Assembly (NCBI GenBank): GCA_030446545.1
Contig: JAUJNB010000011.1
Span: 1-64,000 of the forward strand
DNA from: Acidimicrobiales bacterium
GTDB lineage: Bacteria; Actinomycetota; Acidimicrobiia; Acidimicrobiales; CADCSY01
DNA: 64,000 bases
Reading direction: 5' to 3'
Below are positions 32,710-41,543 of the stretch, one piece after another. Under the pieces are notes generated by a model, which saw nothing but the letters and a program-made list of their open reading frames with translations, was not told the DNA's origin and did not search any database. Position 1 is the stretch's first letter, and each line of letters begins with the position of its first letter. The translations under genes and the position numbers were made by a program.

Positions 32710-34044
32710 TCAGGTCCCGCCTCCGTGTCCGTCCGACTCCGGCCACGAGGCGGCCAGACACCGGATCCGCTCGTGCTCGTGATCGAGGGCGGTGGAGTGC
32801 CGGGCCTCCTCCACCACCAGGGCCGCCTGCCGGCGGAGGATCTCGACCCGGGCCTCCAGGCCGGCGGAGCCCAGGTCGTCCCGCAACATGGCCAGTGTCT
32901 CGAGCATGGCCACGTGCACCGCCGGGTGGTCGCGGGCACACAACCGGATCTGGCCGAACGACCGCTCGACGTAGCCGTCGGGGTCGACCTCGTGCGGTCG
33001 CACCAGGCACCGGCCCTGGTCGTCGCGGAGCACCCGGGCCACGGGTTGGCGACGGAGGACCTCGCGCAGCACCGCACCCAGGTGGACCACGACCTCGCAG
33101 GCGGTGGTGGGGTCGTTGATGGCGGGCGACAGGGCCCGCAGGGCGATGTCGGCGAGCTGGCGGAGGCCGAAGCCCACGTCTTGTTGCATGGTGCGGGAAC
33201 GACCGATGGCGAAGCTGTCGTCGACGACCTCCCGGAGGTGGTCGGCGTCGAGCTCCTCGCCCGACCCACCGGTGGGTGGCCACACGCTGACCAGCGGTGT
33301 CCCGGCCACCGTGAAGCGGCCCACCCGGACCTCCATGCGGGCACTGGCTCCCGCCGGCAGGGCCCGCAGAATGCCGCCGCCGTCGACCTGTTGCACCCAT
33401 CCGGTCCACGGTGCGGCCACCACCACCGCAGGCGGGCCCGGGGGCCCGGCCGACCGCTCCGAACCATCGTCCCCGCCGGTGCCCCGGCCGGGGTGGGCCA
33501 GGGGAAGCTCGCGCCGCACCGTCTCCAGGGTCTCGTCGCTGATCCGGCGCACGATCTCCCCCACGACCATGTTGCGGGCGGTGTGGTCAATGGACCCGAG
33601 AATGGCCAAGAGGGCGATCAGGGCCAACAGGACGGCCATGGCCACGGTGAGGTCGGGGACGGGAGGAGCACTCGACCCGAGGGTGAGCATGGCGTAGGTG
33701 AAGGTGCCGACCAGCAGACCCATAACCACCTGCTGGAAGCGGTCCCGCAGGAACCCCCGCAGGACCCGGGGGGAGAACTGGCTGGAGGCCAGCTGGACGG
33801 CCACGACGGTGACGGAGAACACGATGCCGGCGACGGTGATGGTGGCACCGGCGATGGTGGCCAGCAGCGGACCGGCGGTCTCCTCGGAGAAGCGGACCAG
33901 GTCCGGGAGCCGCTCGCGGTCGACGGCCGTGTCCAGGCTGAGCATCCCCCGCCACAAGGCCACCGAGGCCAGCACGAACAGCGACGGCAGGTAGAAGAGG
34001 CTGTTGCGGAAGCCCTCGCCCGCAGCCCGAACCCGCAGCAGCAC
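32710..34044 (-). CDS. DUF2254 membrane protein
   Basis: A 444 aa protein of the DUF2254 family. Four hydrophobic helices lie in the first 160 residues (LPSLFVLASVALW, LLATIAGATITVAGIVFSV, GLLVGTFTYAML, AVLLALIALLAILGS), then a soluble domain with the family segment ADIALRALSPAINDPTTA. The role is unknown; an inner-membrane location is clear. GTG 34044 has GGAG 5 nt upstream and lies 8 bp after the DoxX-like stop. Confidence 0.88.
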   Translation of the reverse strand: MLLRVRAAGEGFRNSLFYLPSLFVLASVALWRGMLSLDTAVDRERLPDLVRFSEETAGPLLATIAGATITVAGIVFSVTVVAVQLASSQFSPRVLRGFLRDRFQQVVMGLLVGTFTYAMLTLGSSAPPVPDLTVAMAVLLALIALLAILGSIDHTARNMVVGEIVRRISDETLETVRRELPLAHPGRGTGGDDGSERSAGPPGPPAVVVAAPWTGWVQQVDGGGILRALPAGASARMEVRVGRFTVAGTPLVSVWPPTGGSGEELDADHLREVVDDSFAIGRSRTMQQDVGFGLRQLADIALRALSPAINDPTTACEVVVHLGAVLREVLRRQPVARVLRDDQGRCLVRPHEVDPDGYVERSFGQIRLCARDHPAVHVAMLETLAMLRDDLGSAGLEARVEILRRQAALVVEEARHSTALDHEHERIRCLAASWPESDGHGGGT

Positions 34045-34052
34045 TGGAACTC

Positions 34053-34460
34053 CTAGGGCCGGTGGCGGCGGGCATGGACCAGGGCCCACCACACCAGCGG
34101 TCCCTGGAGCGGAACTCGCAACCAGGCCACGACCGGCGAGCCCAGGGGGAATCCCTCGCCCGGGATGCCCCCGTCCAGCGCCATCTGCACGTTGGCCGGG
34201 AACACGGCCACCAACAGCGCCGCCGCCATGCACGCCCCCAGGCGGCGGGTACGGGGGATGATCAACAACACCCCCGCCGTCAGCTCGACCGCCCCGCTCA
34301 CCAGCACCAGGGTCCGGGCGTTGCCGGGGCCGAGCACCCGGGGGACGATGCGGGCGTAGGCCGAGGGGATCACGAAGTGCAGGGTGCCGGCCCCCAGCAT
34401 GAAGGCGGCCAGGGTCAGCCGCGACACCTGGCGCCGGCGGTCACGGCCGGCCTCAGCCAC
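34053..34460 (-). CDS. DoxX-like small membrane protein
   Basis: About 135 aa with four hydrophobic helices (LAAFMLGAGTLHFV, LVLVSGAVELTAGVLLII, ACMAAALLVAVFPANV, VWWALVHA). The GTLHFV and FPANVQMAL patterns fit the DoxX/DUF4870-type group of small membrane proteins. GTG 34460 overlaps the lipase stop by 8 bp; GTG 34427 is a shorter alternative. It lies between the lipase and DUF2254 genes in one minus-strand unit. Confidence 0.75.
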   Translation of the reverse strand: MAEAGRDRRRQVSRLTLAAFMLGAGTLHFVIPSAYARIVPRVLGPGNARTLVLVSGAVELTAGVLLIIPRTRRLGACMAAALLVAVFPANVQMALDGGIPGEGFPLGSPVVAWLRVPLQGPLVWWALVHARRHRP

Positions 34461-35754
34461 GGCACGTCGACAGGGCCTGCTCGCCGGCCACCCGTGCCCC
34501 CACCCACGCCAGGATCTCGTCGCCGGCCTCGGCCAGGACCTCACCGTGGTCGGCGTTGGGGTACTCGCGGTACTCGATGGTGTTGCCGCCGGCACAGAGC
34601 CGATCGACGGCGGTGTCGGTGCTCGAGGCCAGGACCACGAAGTCGGTCGTGCCCTGGGCCACCAGCACCGGGGCGGCGATCTCCCTCGACCCGGGCTCGT
34701 TCTGGGCCACCCGGGCCGCCCAGGGCTCGACGTCGAGGGGGTTGGTGACCAGCCAGGCCGAGGTGCGCTGGTCGAGGAAGGCGTTGGTGACGCCCTGGAG
34801 ACACTCCTGGTCGACCACCCCGATGCGCTCGACGGCGGCGGGGGTGAGCACGTCGTCGTAGATCAGTTCGTCGTAGGTCTCGCCGTAGGCGTAGATCGAC
34901 GAGGCCACCAGGCCGAAGGCCAGGGAGATGGGAACCGCCGAACGCAACAAGGTGCCCAGTTCGGCCGCGGGGGCCGAGGCGGCCACGCCGAGCAGGTCGA
35001 GCTCGGGGGCGTAGTCGGGCGCCAGGGCCCCGGCGAAGAGCACGGCGTGGCCCCCCTGGGAGTGGCCGAAGGCGACCACCTGGTCGGCGGCACCGGCCTC
35101 ATCGATGCGGGCCGCGGCCCGGGCCGCGTCGAGCACGCTGCGGCCCTCGCTCTCGCCCACGAGGTAGGGGTGGACCCCCGGCGTGCCCAAGCCTTCGTAG
35201 TCGGTGGCGGCGACCACGTAGCCGGCCGCCAGGAGCCGCTCCAGGCCGGGCACCCCCACGCCCGTGCGGGAGGGGGCGCAGGCGTCGGCCACCCCGACCG
35301 TCCCGTGGGCCCAGGTGATCACCGGCCGACCCTCGGGCGGGGCCGGACCCTCCGGCGCATAGACCACCCCCGACACCGCCACCGGACCCCCGTCGACCCC
35401 CTCGGAGCGGTAGAGCAGGTCCCAGGCCCGGGCCCCGGCGGGGACGTCGGGGGCGGTCCGGGGAGCCAGGGCCACCAGGTCGCCGGGCTCGGAACCCGGG
35501 AGCGGATCGGGGACGGCCCGCACGTCGGTGGGCAATTCCCCCACCACCACCTCCTCCGGTGCGGGCCGGGGGTCGCCGGCGGGGTCCGGGGGCGTCAGCG
35601 CGCCCTGGTCCCCGCCGCGGCCACTGCTGCAACCCGAGACCACGAGGACCGCCGCCAGCACCGCTGCGGCGGTCCGGCGTCGACTCGGCGCCCACCACGT
35701 CCCCCGTGGGCTCGTCACCACATGGCTGGTCACCGGGTCGAGGGTACGGGCCAC
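34453..35754 (-). CDS. Secreted lipase, LIP-type alpha/beta hydrolase lipoprotein
   Basis: A 433 aa secretory lipase. The signal peptide ends in lipobox VSGC near residue 42, so it is anchored outside. The catalytic elbow is GHSQGG, with WAHGTVGVADAC as the oxyanion loop and an Asp and His late in the chain (GTTDFVV, NADHGEV). The layout matches the PF03583 family. Substrate is probably acylglycerols, by family. Confidence 0.87.
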   Translation of the reverse strand: MARTLDPVTSHVVTSPRGTWWAPSRRRTAAAVLAAVLVVSGCSSGRGGDQGALTPPDPAGDPRPAPEEVVVGELPTDVRAVPDPLPGSEPGDLVALAPRTAPDVPAGARAWDLLYRSEGVDGGPVAVSGVVYAPEGPAPPEGRPVITWAHGTVGVADACAPSRTGVGVPGLERLLAAGYVVAATDYEGLGTPGVHPYLVGESEGRSVLDAARAAARIDEAGAADQVVAFGHSQGGHAVLFAGALAPDYAPELDLLGVAASAPAAELGTLLRSAVPISLAFGLVASSIYAYGETYDELIYDDVLTPAAVERIGVVDQECLQGVTNAFLDQRTSAWLVTNPLDVEPWAARVAQNEPGSREIAAPVLVAQGTTDFVVLASSTDTAVDRLCAGGNTIEYREYPNADHGEVLAEAGDEILAWVGARVAGEQALSTCRG

Positions 35755-35773
35755 GGGGTGTCACCATGGGTCG

Positions 35774-36598
35774 GTGCGCGTGGTCTCCACCGACGGTGTC
35801 GACATCGCCGTCCACGATCTCGGGGGGAACGGGCCCGCCCTGGTCCTGGCCCACGCCACCGGCTTCCACGGGCGGGCGTGGGGGCCACTGGCCTCGGCCC
35901 TGGCCGAGCGCTTCCACTGTTGGGCCTTCGACGCCCGCGGCCACGGAGACTCCGCCCGCCCGCGGGTACCGGACTTCGACTGGGGCGGCTTCGGTGACGA
36001 CGCCCTCGCCGTGGTCGACGGCCTGGGCCTGGACGCCCCCCTCGGCTTCGGCCACTCCCAGGGTGGTTCGGCGCTGCTGCTGGCCGAGCAGGGTAGACCC
36101 CACACCTTCGGGGCGTTGTACCTGTACGAACCGGTGGCTTGGCCCGAACCGTTCCCCATGGACGACCACCCCCTGGTGACGGGCGCCCTGCGCCGCCGGG
36201 ACACCTTCGACTCGGTGCAGGCCGCGGTGGAGCGGCTGGGGTCCAAGCCCCCGATGTCGGATCTCGACCCCCGGGCCCTTCAGGCCTACGTGGAAGGGGG
36301 CGTACGGGTGGCCGTCGGCGGCGGCGTGACGCTCAAGTGCCGGCGCCAGGACGAGGCCCAGACCTACCGCATGGGCCCCCGCCAGCGCGCCTTCGACCAC
36401 CTGGGGGAAGTGGCCTGTCCGGTCACCCTGGCCCGAGGGGCGGCCAGCCGGTCGGTCAGCCGGGAGTTGGCCGAGCGGCAGGCGGCCCTACTTCCCGAGG
36501 GTCGCCTCGAGGTCTTCGACGGCCTCGGCCACTTCGGCCCCCTCGAGGAGCCGTACCGCGTGGCGGGAAGCGTCTGTGCCGCCCTTCTCGCTCCCTGA
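35774..36598 (+). CDS. Alpha/beta hydrolase
   Basis: A 274 aa soluble hydrolase. It has HATGFHGRAW for the oxyanion loop, FDARGHGDS, the nucleophile elbow GHSQGG, and GLGHFGPLEEP with the catalytic His. There is no signal peptide. GTG 35774 follows CACCAT by 6 nt; an earlier start would overlap the divergent lipase gene. Could be an esterase or epoxide-hydrolase relative; substrate not readable. Confidence 0.82.
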   Translation: MRVVSTDGVDIAVHDLGGNGPALVLAHATGFHGRAWGPLASALAERFHCWAFDARGHGDSARPRVPDFDWGGFGDDALAVVDGLGLDAPLGFGHSQGGSALLLAEQGRPHTFGALYLYEPVAWPEPFPMDDHPLVTGALRRRDTFDSVQAAVERLGSKPPMSDLDPRALQAYVEGGVRVAVGGGVTLKCRRQDEAQTYRMGPRQRAFDHLGEVACPVTLARGAASRSVSRELAERQAALLPEGRLEVFDGLGHFGPLEEPYRVAGSVCAALLAP

Positions 36599-36662
36599 CC
36601 CGGTGGGCCTGCTCCTCCCGGTGGTCCGCGTAGGTGTCCCACCCCCCGTCTACCCTGCGGGC

Positions 36663-37478
36663 ATGGCGCGAGTCCTGCCCAGCACGCTGTCGCCCTCCAA
36701 GGTCTCCGCCTTCAAGGACTGCGCCCTGGCCTTTCGCTTCTCGGTCATCGATCGTCTGCCCGAGCCCCCCTCTCCTGCCGCGGTGAAGGGCACCTTGGTG
36801 CACCGTGCCCTCGAGCAGCTGTACTGCGCGGCACCGGAGGGGCGCACCCGAGCTGCTGCCCTGGCGGCCCTGGGGGCGGCCTTCGACCACGCCCGGCGAC
36901 ACGACGGCGAGTACGCCCAGCTCGCCCTGCAGGGCGAGGCCGAGGAGCGCTTTCGGGACGATGCCGAACGGCTGGTCCATGGCTACTTCGAGATGGAGGA
37001 CCCGACCACCATCCGGCCCATCGGCATCGAGCTGCTGCTCGAGGCCGAGCTCGACGGGGTCCGCGTCCGGGGCATCATCGACCGCTTGGAGCTCGACGCC
37101 CAGGGCGAGCTCGTCGTCACCGACTACAAGACCGGCCGCGCCCCCGCCCCTCGCCACGAGCAGGGGCGATTCGGCGGGGTGCACTTCTATGCCTTCCTGT
37201 GCGAAGCGATGCTGGGTCGGCGCCCGGCCCGGGTCCAGCTCCTCTATCTCGGTGACGGCGTGACCATCGTGGCCACCCCGTCGGAGCAGTCGGTCAGAGG
37301 CCTCGAACGCCGGGTGGGCGCGGTGTGGCAGGCGGTCGAGCGAGCTTGTGCGGCCGACGACTTCCGGCCCCACCCCGGGCCCCTGTGCGACTGGTGCGCC
37401 TTCCAGGCCCACTGCCCGGCGTACGGGGGGGATCCCGCTCCGCTCCCCTACGCCCCTACCGTCACGGCAGGCGTTTGA
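36663..37478 (+). CDS. RecB-family PD-(D/E)XK nuclease
   Basis: A 271 aa nuclease of the RecB/Cas4-like PF12705 type: LSPSKVSAFKDCALAFRF at the start, GTLVHRALEQLY with the active-site His, and VTDYKTGRAP with the Asp and Lys of the active site. One Cys near the N-terminus and CDWCAFQAHC near the C-terminus make four cysteines for a likely [4Fe-4S] cluster. ATG 36663 has TACCCT 6 nt upstream. Stand-alone, without helicase domains. Confidence 0.87.
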   Translation: MARVLPSTLSPSKVSAFKDCALAFRFSVIDRLPEPPSPAAVKGTLVHRALEQLYCAAPEGRTRAAALAALGAAFDHARRHDGEYAQLALQGEAEERFRDDAERLVHGYFEMEDPTTIRPIGIELLLEAELDGVRVRGIIDRLELDAQGELVVTDYKTGRAPAPRHEQGRFGGVHFYAFLCEAMLGRRPARVQLLYLGDGVTIVATPSEQSVRGLERRVGAVWQAVERACAADDFRPHPGPLCDWCAFQAHCPAYGGDPAPLPYAPTVTAGV

Positions 37479-38200
37479 AGGCGCGGCAGCGGGCCGTTGC
37501 GCTCGGGAGGCGGGTCGAACACGAGAGGTCGGCGCTGGCCGAGGCCACCATCGAGGCCCTCGGGGGCACCTCCCAGGGCGTGCACCGCGGTCCGGTCAGT
37601 CCCCTCCGATGGTTGCTCCCCCCGGCCCTGGGCCGCCAGATCAGTGCCTTCGACCGATCAGCCGAGGTGGTCTTCGACCGAGTCAGGGGGCAGTGGGCGG
37701 TCGATCGCCTCTTCTACAGCGCCTCGGCGCTGGCCGACTTCTCCCTCCTGTGGCACCTGGTGGGGGCGAGTCGGGCGCTGCGCACCAGGCACGAGGCCGA
37801 GTCGTTGCGGATGGTGGCGGCCCTCGGGGTGGAGTCCCTGCTGGTCAACGTGGGGGTGAAATCGCTGTTCCGCCGTCGACGGCCGGTTCGCCAGGAGCAC
37901 GAGCGCCACCACCTACGCCAGCCCCGGTCGAGCAGCTTCCCGAGCGGCCACGCCACCTCGGGGTTCATGGCGGCCACGCTCCTGGGCGAAGGGCGCTCGG
38001 GCCTCCACCGGCTGGGCTGGTACGGCTTGGCGTCGGTGGTGGCCGCCAGCCGCGTGCACGTCAACATCCACCACGCGTCCGACGTCGTGGGTGGCGCGGT
38101 CATGGGCGTGGGCCTCGGACGTCTCGCCATGCGGGTCTGGCCCCTGTCGACGTCCCGGTCGAAGGCGTCCCGGCCGCTCCGAGCGCACCGGCGAGGCTGA
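37475..38200 (+). CDS. PAP2-family phosphatase
   Basis: A 241 aa lipid phosphatase-like protein with the three PAP2 motifs: KSLFRRRRPVR, FPSGHATS and ASRVHVNIHHASD. Hydrophobic segments flank them, so it is probably in the membrane and acts on a lipid or isoprenyl phosphate. TTG 37475 overlaps the nuclease stop (TTGA), a coupled arrangement seen often here. The N-terminal 60 residues are basic and soluble. Confidence 0.85.
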   Translation: MKARQRAVALGRRVEHERSALAEATIEALGGTSQGVHRGPVSPLRWLLPPALGRQISAFDRSAEVVFDRVRGQWAVDRLFYSASALADFSLLWHLVGASRALRTRHEAESLRMVAALGVESLLVNVGVKSLFRRRRPVRQEHERHHLRQPRSSSFPSGHATSGFMAATLLGEGRSGLHRLGWYGLASVVAASRVHVNIHHASDVVGGAVMGVGLGRLAMRVWPLSTSRSKASRPLRAHRRG

Positions 38201-38215
38201 ACCAGGGCGGATACC

Positions 38216-38404
38216 TCAGTTGACGAGCGGCTCGGGCTCGATGTCAGGCGTGGCCAGCAGGGTACGGACGTCGAGAAGCAGGTCGGCGACCTCGTCGGTC
38301 GACACCAACTCCCGGTGGAGCATCTCGGCCAACCCCTTGTCGATGACAGCGAGCGCCTCGGTGATGATCTTGGGCTCTCGGGTGTCGGTCATCGTTCGCT
38401 CCAT
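38216..38404 (-). CDS. Small hypothetical protein (62 aa)
   Basis: ATG 38404 has GAGGA 5 nt upstream. The product is a helical 62 aa protein (IITEALAVIDKGLAEML, DEVADLLLDVRTLLA). It converges on the PAP2 gene. I do not recognise the family. Confidence 0.6.
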   Translation of the reverse strand: MERTMTDTREPKIITEALAVIDKGLAEMLHRELVSTDEVADLLLDVRTLLATPDIEPEPLVN

Positions 38405-38640
38405 GATGTCCTCGCCTTCCTGTCGGCTCCACTCTCGTCGTCCGGTTCATCGTCGTCGGTTCCGACCTGGGCCTTGAGGACGCCCGTGAGGGCACGACCT
38501 TCAGCCAGGACGATCGGCGACGCCTTCGAGGACTCCCGTGAGCCTATCCGCCTCAGGGGCCCGGCGGACTTGCCTTTCCGGCCAGTGATGGCGGCCACGG
38601 GGTCAGCCCACCCCTCGGAACCGTCGCGCGGCCCTCCCAT
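38389..38640 (-). CDS. Possible small ORF (83 aa)
   Basis: A frame from ATG 38640 with moderate GC3 overlaps the start of the 62 aa gene by 16 bp. The product is hydrophilic and disordered-looking (GRKGKSAGPLRRIGS, TDDDEPDDESGADRK). The region 38405-38789 otherwise shows no gene or clear repeat. Weak case, no family. Confidence 0.25.
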   Translation of the reverse strand: MGGPRDGSEGWADPVAAITGRKGKSAGPLRRIGSRESSKASPIVLAEGRALTGVLKAQVGTDDDEPDDESGADRKARTSWSER

Positions 38641-38789
38641 GTGCGAGACTTCCTGCGGGTGGCCCTCCCGGCGACCGCTTCTCATCCAGAGGCGACGGTG
38701 GGAACGGAGACGGACATGGTCACCTCAAGGTGCCCACAACGTCGATCATGAAGATTTCGGGACGATTTCTCGGGACAAGGAGCCCTGCC

Positions 38790-39515
38790 ATGAACAGCTT
38801 GTTCGAGGACCAGATGGAGGAGAACGCAGCCCTTCTCCAGCGCCTGGCCCCCTCACCACTCAGCCGCCGCAAGCTGCTCCTCGGAGGCGGGGTGGCGGCC
38901 CTCGGCGTGGTGGCGGCCGCCTGCGGCACCGACGAGGACCCCTTCGTACTCGAGGACCCACCCGACCCGAACCTGACCACTCCCCCCCGTGAGGAGGAGC
39001 GCCAGCAGGAGGGCAAGCCGAGCGGGGGGGGCGACGTGGCCACGGCCCAGCTCGCCGCCGGCCTCGAGGTGCTGGCGGTCAACACCTACACCGATGCGCT
39101 GGGCGCGGCCGGGCGGGGCGACCTCGGCGAGGTACCCGAGGCCGTGGGCACCTTTGCCACCACCGCCCTGGCCCACCACGAAGCCCACCTCCAGCGCTGG
39201 AACGACCTCTTGTCGAGCCTCGGAGAGCAGCCGGTCAACGAACCGCTGGCGTCCCTGGCCGGCCCCGTCAGCGAGATGTTCGGTAAGGTCACCGATGTCG
39301 CCGGCGTGGCCCGCTTGGCCCTCCTGCTCGAGGACAAGGCGGCGTCGACCTACTTCGAGGCCATCCCCACCATCAAGAACGCCGAGGCCCTGGAACTGGC
39401 CGCCACCATCCAGCCCATCGACATGCAGCACGCGGCCGTGCTGCGTTACGTGTTGGGCGAGTACCCCGTGCCTGACAGCTTCACCGATGCCAGCGAGTCA
39501 GCCATCCCCGCCTGA
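38790..39515 (+). CDS. Exported ferritin-like domain protein
   Basis: A 241 aa protein with a twin-arginine-type signal (SRRKLLLGGGVAALG) ending in a lipobox-like AAACG, so exported and probably lipid-anchored. After a Pro/Glu linker a ferritin-like four-helix domain carries EVLAVNTY, HHEAHLQRW, LEDKAAST and DMQHAAV, giving possible metal ligands. It resembles the DUF4439/ferritin_2 group. AAGGAG lies 7 nt before ATG 38790. Metal-binding or stress role is inference. Confidence 0.8.
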   Translation: MNSLFEDQMEENAALLQRLAPSPLSRRKLLLGGGVAALGVVAAACGTDEDPFVLEDPPDPNLTTPPREEERQQEGKPSGGGDVATAQLAAGLEVLAVNTYTDALGAAGRGDLGEVPEAVGTFATTALAHHEAHLQRWNDLLSSLGEQPVNEPLASLAGPVSEMFGKVTDVAGVARLALLLEDKAASTYFEAIPTIKNAEALELAATIQPIDMQHAAVLRYVLGEYPVPDSFTDASESAIPA

Positions 39516-39643
39516 CCAGCAGCGAGGGCGGGCCAGGCCTCGGAGGTACCCCGCTCGGGGGCTGAGGCCGCGGTCTGGAGTTCTTGTCTCACCCCCTCTT
39601 CATACTGGGATGCATGTGGTCCTGGAACCGACGAGGAGGAGAC

Positions 39644-39901
39644 ATGCCAACGGATCGCTCCACGAGCGACCACCATCGAGGTGCGGCGCCGGTCGGCGTG
39701 GCGGCCCTGTGTGACGCCACCCTGGTCCTGCACGCCGACGGGTCCCTGGCCTGCCCGCGGGTCGAGGTCTGCGACGCCCAACCCGAGCTCCATCCGTGGT
39801 GGATCACCTGCACCGAGCTGACGTCGCCGTGTGGCTGCACCGGTGACGAGCACCCAGGAGCGGGACGACCGGGATCCTGGCTCCTGGCCCGGGCGGCGTG
39901 A
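39644..39901 (+). CDS. Hypothetical Cys-containing protein (85 aa)
   Basis: ATG 39644 has an extended Shine-Dalgarno (GAGGAGGAG) directly upstream. The 85 aa protein has a cluster of cysteines (LACPRVEVCD, ITCTELTSPCGCTGDEH) suggesting metal binding. An upstream ATG at 39614 with CATACT 7 nt before it is an alternative start. Its TGA overlaps the next GTG (GTGA). Family not recognised. Confidence 0.6.
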   Translation: MPTDRSTSDHHRGAAPVGVAALCDATLVLHADGSLACPRVEVCDAQPELHPWWITCTELTSPCGCTGDEHPGAGRPGSWLLARAA

Positions 39902-40131
39902 GCGGGAGGGCCGGGGTGGCCGGCACGACCCCGACGGTCAGGCCCGGCCGTCCGCCCCGCCGGGTGCCGTCGACCCACGGGCAGCTCGCCCTCCTGGCGG
40001 CCGACGAGCCGATGTGGCGCCTCGATGCCCACACCCGGGAAGTGGGCCGCAAGGGCGTGGCCGCAGCCAGGGAGATCCTCCGCCGCTCCCCCGGCCCCCA
40101 CCGCGACCAGGCTGGGTCCGAGGCGGCGTGA
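39898..40131 (+). CDS. Hypothetical protein (77 aa)
   Basis: GTG 39898 is coupled by GTGA overlap to the previous gene, and its own stop overlaps the next GTG. A basic N-terminus precedes a helical segment WRLDAHTREVGRKGVAAAREIL, a pattern I recall from other small actinobacterial proteins of unknown function. No membrane segment. Confidence 0.6.
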   Translation: MSGRAGVAGTTPTVRPGRPPRRVPSTHGQLALLAADEPMWRLDAHTREVGRKGVAAAREILRRSPGPHRDQAGSEAA

Positions 40132-40631
40132 GCACACCCCGCAGCACCGCCCGCGTGGTGGTGCTGGTGGTGGCTCTGGTCCTGCTGGGTGGCTGCGGAG
40201 ACGGCGGCGACGCGACGCCAGGAGCCGGTCAGGCCGAGGTCCGGCGGGTGGTCGACGGCGACACCATCGATGTGAGCATCGGGGGCGTCGAGGAAACCGT
40301 GCGCCTGCTCGGGATCGACACCCCCGAGAGCGTCGACCCCCGGGCACCGGTGGAGTGCTTCGGGCCGGAAGCGGCCGCCCACACCGCCTCGTTGCTCCCC
40401 ATCGGCACCGTGGTCCACCTGGTGCGCGATGTGGAGGCTCGTGATCGCTACGACCGCCTCCTCGCCTACGTCTACCGCCGCCACGACGGCAACTTCGTCA
40501 ACCTCGCCCTCGTGCGCGACGGCTTCGCCTCGGTGTTGACCTATCCCCCGAACGTGGCCCACGCCGACGAGCTCACCTCGGCGGCAGCCGAGGCTCGTGG
40601 CGAACAGCGGGGCTTGTGGTCAGCGTGTTGA
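40128..40631 (+). CDS. Thermonuclease-like lipoprotein
   Basis: A 167 aa staphylococcal-nuclease-fold protein. The signal peptide ends in lipobox LGGC near residue 22. The SNase motifs follow: RVVDGDTIDV, RLLGIDTPES, DRYDRLLAYVY and LVRDGFA. The expected catalytic Arg and Glu are present, so it may cut nucleic acids outside the cell. GTG 40128 overlaps the previous stop by 4 bp. Confidence 0.85.
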   Translation: MSTPRSTARVVVLVVALVLLGGCGDGGDATPGAGQAEVRRVVDGDTIDVSIGGVEETVRLLGIDTPESVDPRAPVECFGPEAAAHTASLLPIGTVVHLVRDVEARDRYDRLLAYVYRRHDGNFVNLALVRDGFASVLTYPPNVAHADELTSAAAEARGEQRGLWSAC

Positions 40632-40661
40632 GCCGCTCCAGCGCCGGCTGGCGCGGGTACC

Positions 40662-41543
40662 GTGCACCCCATGCCCGCGCTGGTCGAACGGCTCGGCTAT
40701 CCCTCCGACGCTCGGCTCCTCATCCTCGGGTGCGACGGCCTCGGCACCAGTCATGCTGCCAACGTCGGCTGCTACGACGCCCTGCGGGAGGGGATCGCCA
40801 CCAGCGCCCGCCTCATGATCCCCTGCCCGTGGTCCCGAGAGGCGGCCGGCCGCTACCGGGGCGAGGACATCGGCGTGGAGCTCACCCTCAACGCCGAGTG
40901 GGACCTCTACCGCTGGGCGCCCCTCACCCAGGCCCCCTCGCTGCTCGACGGCGACGGGGGCTTCCCCCGGAGTTGTGTCGAGGTCTGGGACCACGCCGAC
41001 CTCGACGAGGTCCGCAGGGAGTGCCGCACCCAGATCGAGCGGGCCATCCTGTGGGGCTTCGACGTCAGCCACCTCGGGTCACACCTGTACAGCCTGGCCC
41101 TGCGCCCCGAGTTCTTCGATGTCTACCTGGAACTGGCCGTCGACTTCGGCCTCCCGATGCAACTTCCCGACGAGGCGTCGGAGCGGGTGGCGGGCTTTCC
41201 CTTCCGCCGCCTGGCGGCCGAGGAGGGCGTCGTGTTCCCCGATCAGGTCCTGAGGCCCCACGAGACGGGGGTGCGCAAGACCCTCGAGCGTGCCCTGTTC
41301 GAGTTGGCGCCCGGCGTCACCGAGATCGACGCCCGACCCGCCGTCGACAGCTCCGAGCTCCGGGCCCTGACCCACGACTGGCCCGCCCGCAGTGACGACC
41401 ATCAGGTCCTGGTGTACGATCACGACCTGCGCGCCCTGGCCGACCGGGCCGGCATCACCCTCATCGGCTACCGGGAGCTCCGCAGCCTCCAGCGCTCTTC
41501 GGCCTCACTCGCTCGCTCCGCTCGCTCCGTTCGACCGAGCTGA
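40662..41543 (+). CDS. YdjC/ChbG-like carbohydrate deacetylase family protein
   Basis: A 293 aa protein. The metal-binding N-terminal segment is GCDGLGTSHAANVG. GVELTLNAEW has Glu where the family usually has His, and SHLGSHLYSL supplies the later His. Family members deacetylate di- or oligosaccharides; the Glu change makes activity uncertain. ATG 40662 has TACCGT 7 nt upstream. The last 13 or so residues (SSASLARSARSV and after) are encoded by a dispersed palindromic repeat, so the original C-terminus was probably altered by its insertion. Confidence 0.78.
   Translation: MHPMPALVERLGYPSDARLLILGCDGLGTSHAANVGCYDALREGIATSARLMIPCPWSREAAGRYRGEDIGVELTLNAEWDLYRWAPLTQAPSLLDGDGGFPRSCVEVWDHADLDEVRRECRTQIERAILWGFDVSHLGSHLYSLALRPEFFDVYLELAVDFGLPMQLPDEASERVAGFPFRRLAAEEGVVFPDQVLRPHETGVRKTLERALFELAPGVTEIDARPAVDSSELRALTHDWPARSDDHQVLVYDHDLRALADRAGITLIGYRELRSLQRSSASLARSARSVRPS

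Noticed and set aside
30426-33590. One 1054-codon frame joining the PhnD-like gene to upstream sequence
   Set aside because: Only the part after ATG 31280 has family features; upstream it is antisense-like or runs in another frame of the flavoprotein and DUF2254 genes.
34453-35754. Possible operon between the lipase and the divergent hydrolase at 35774
   Set aside because: They are on opposite strands with starts 19 bp apart, so they can share a control region but not a transcript.
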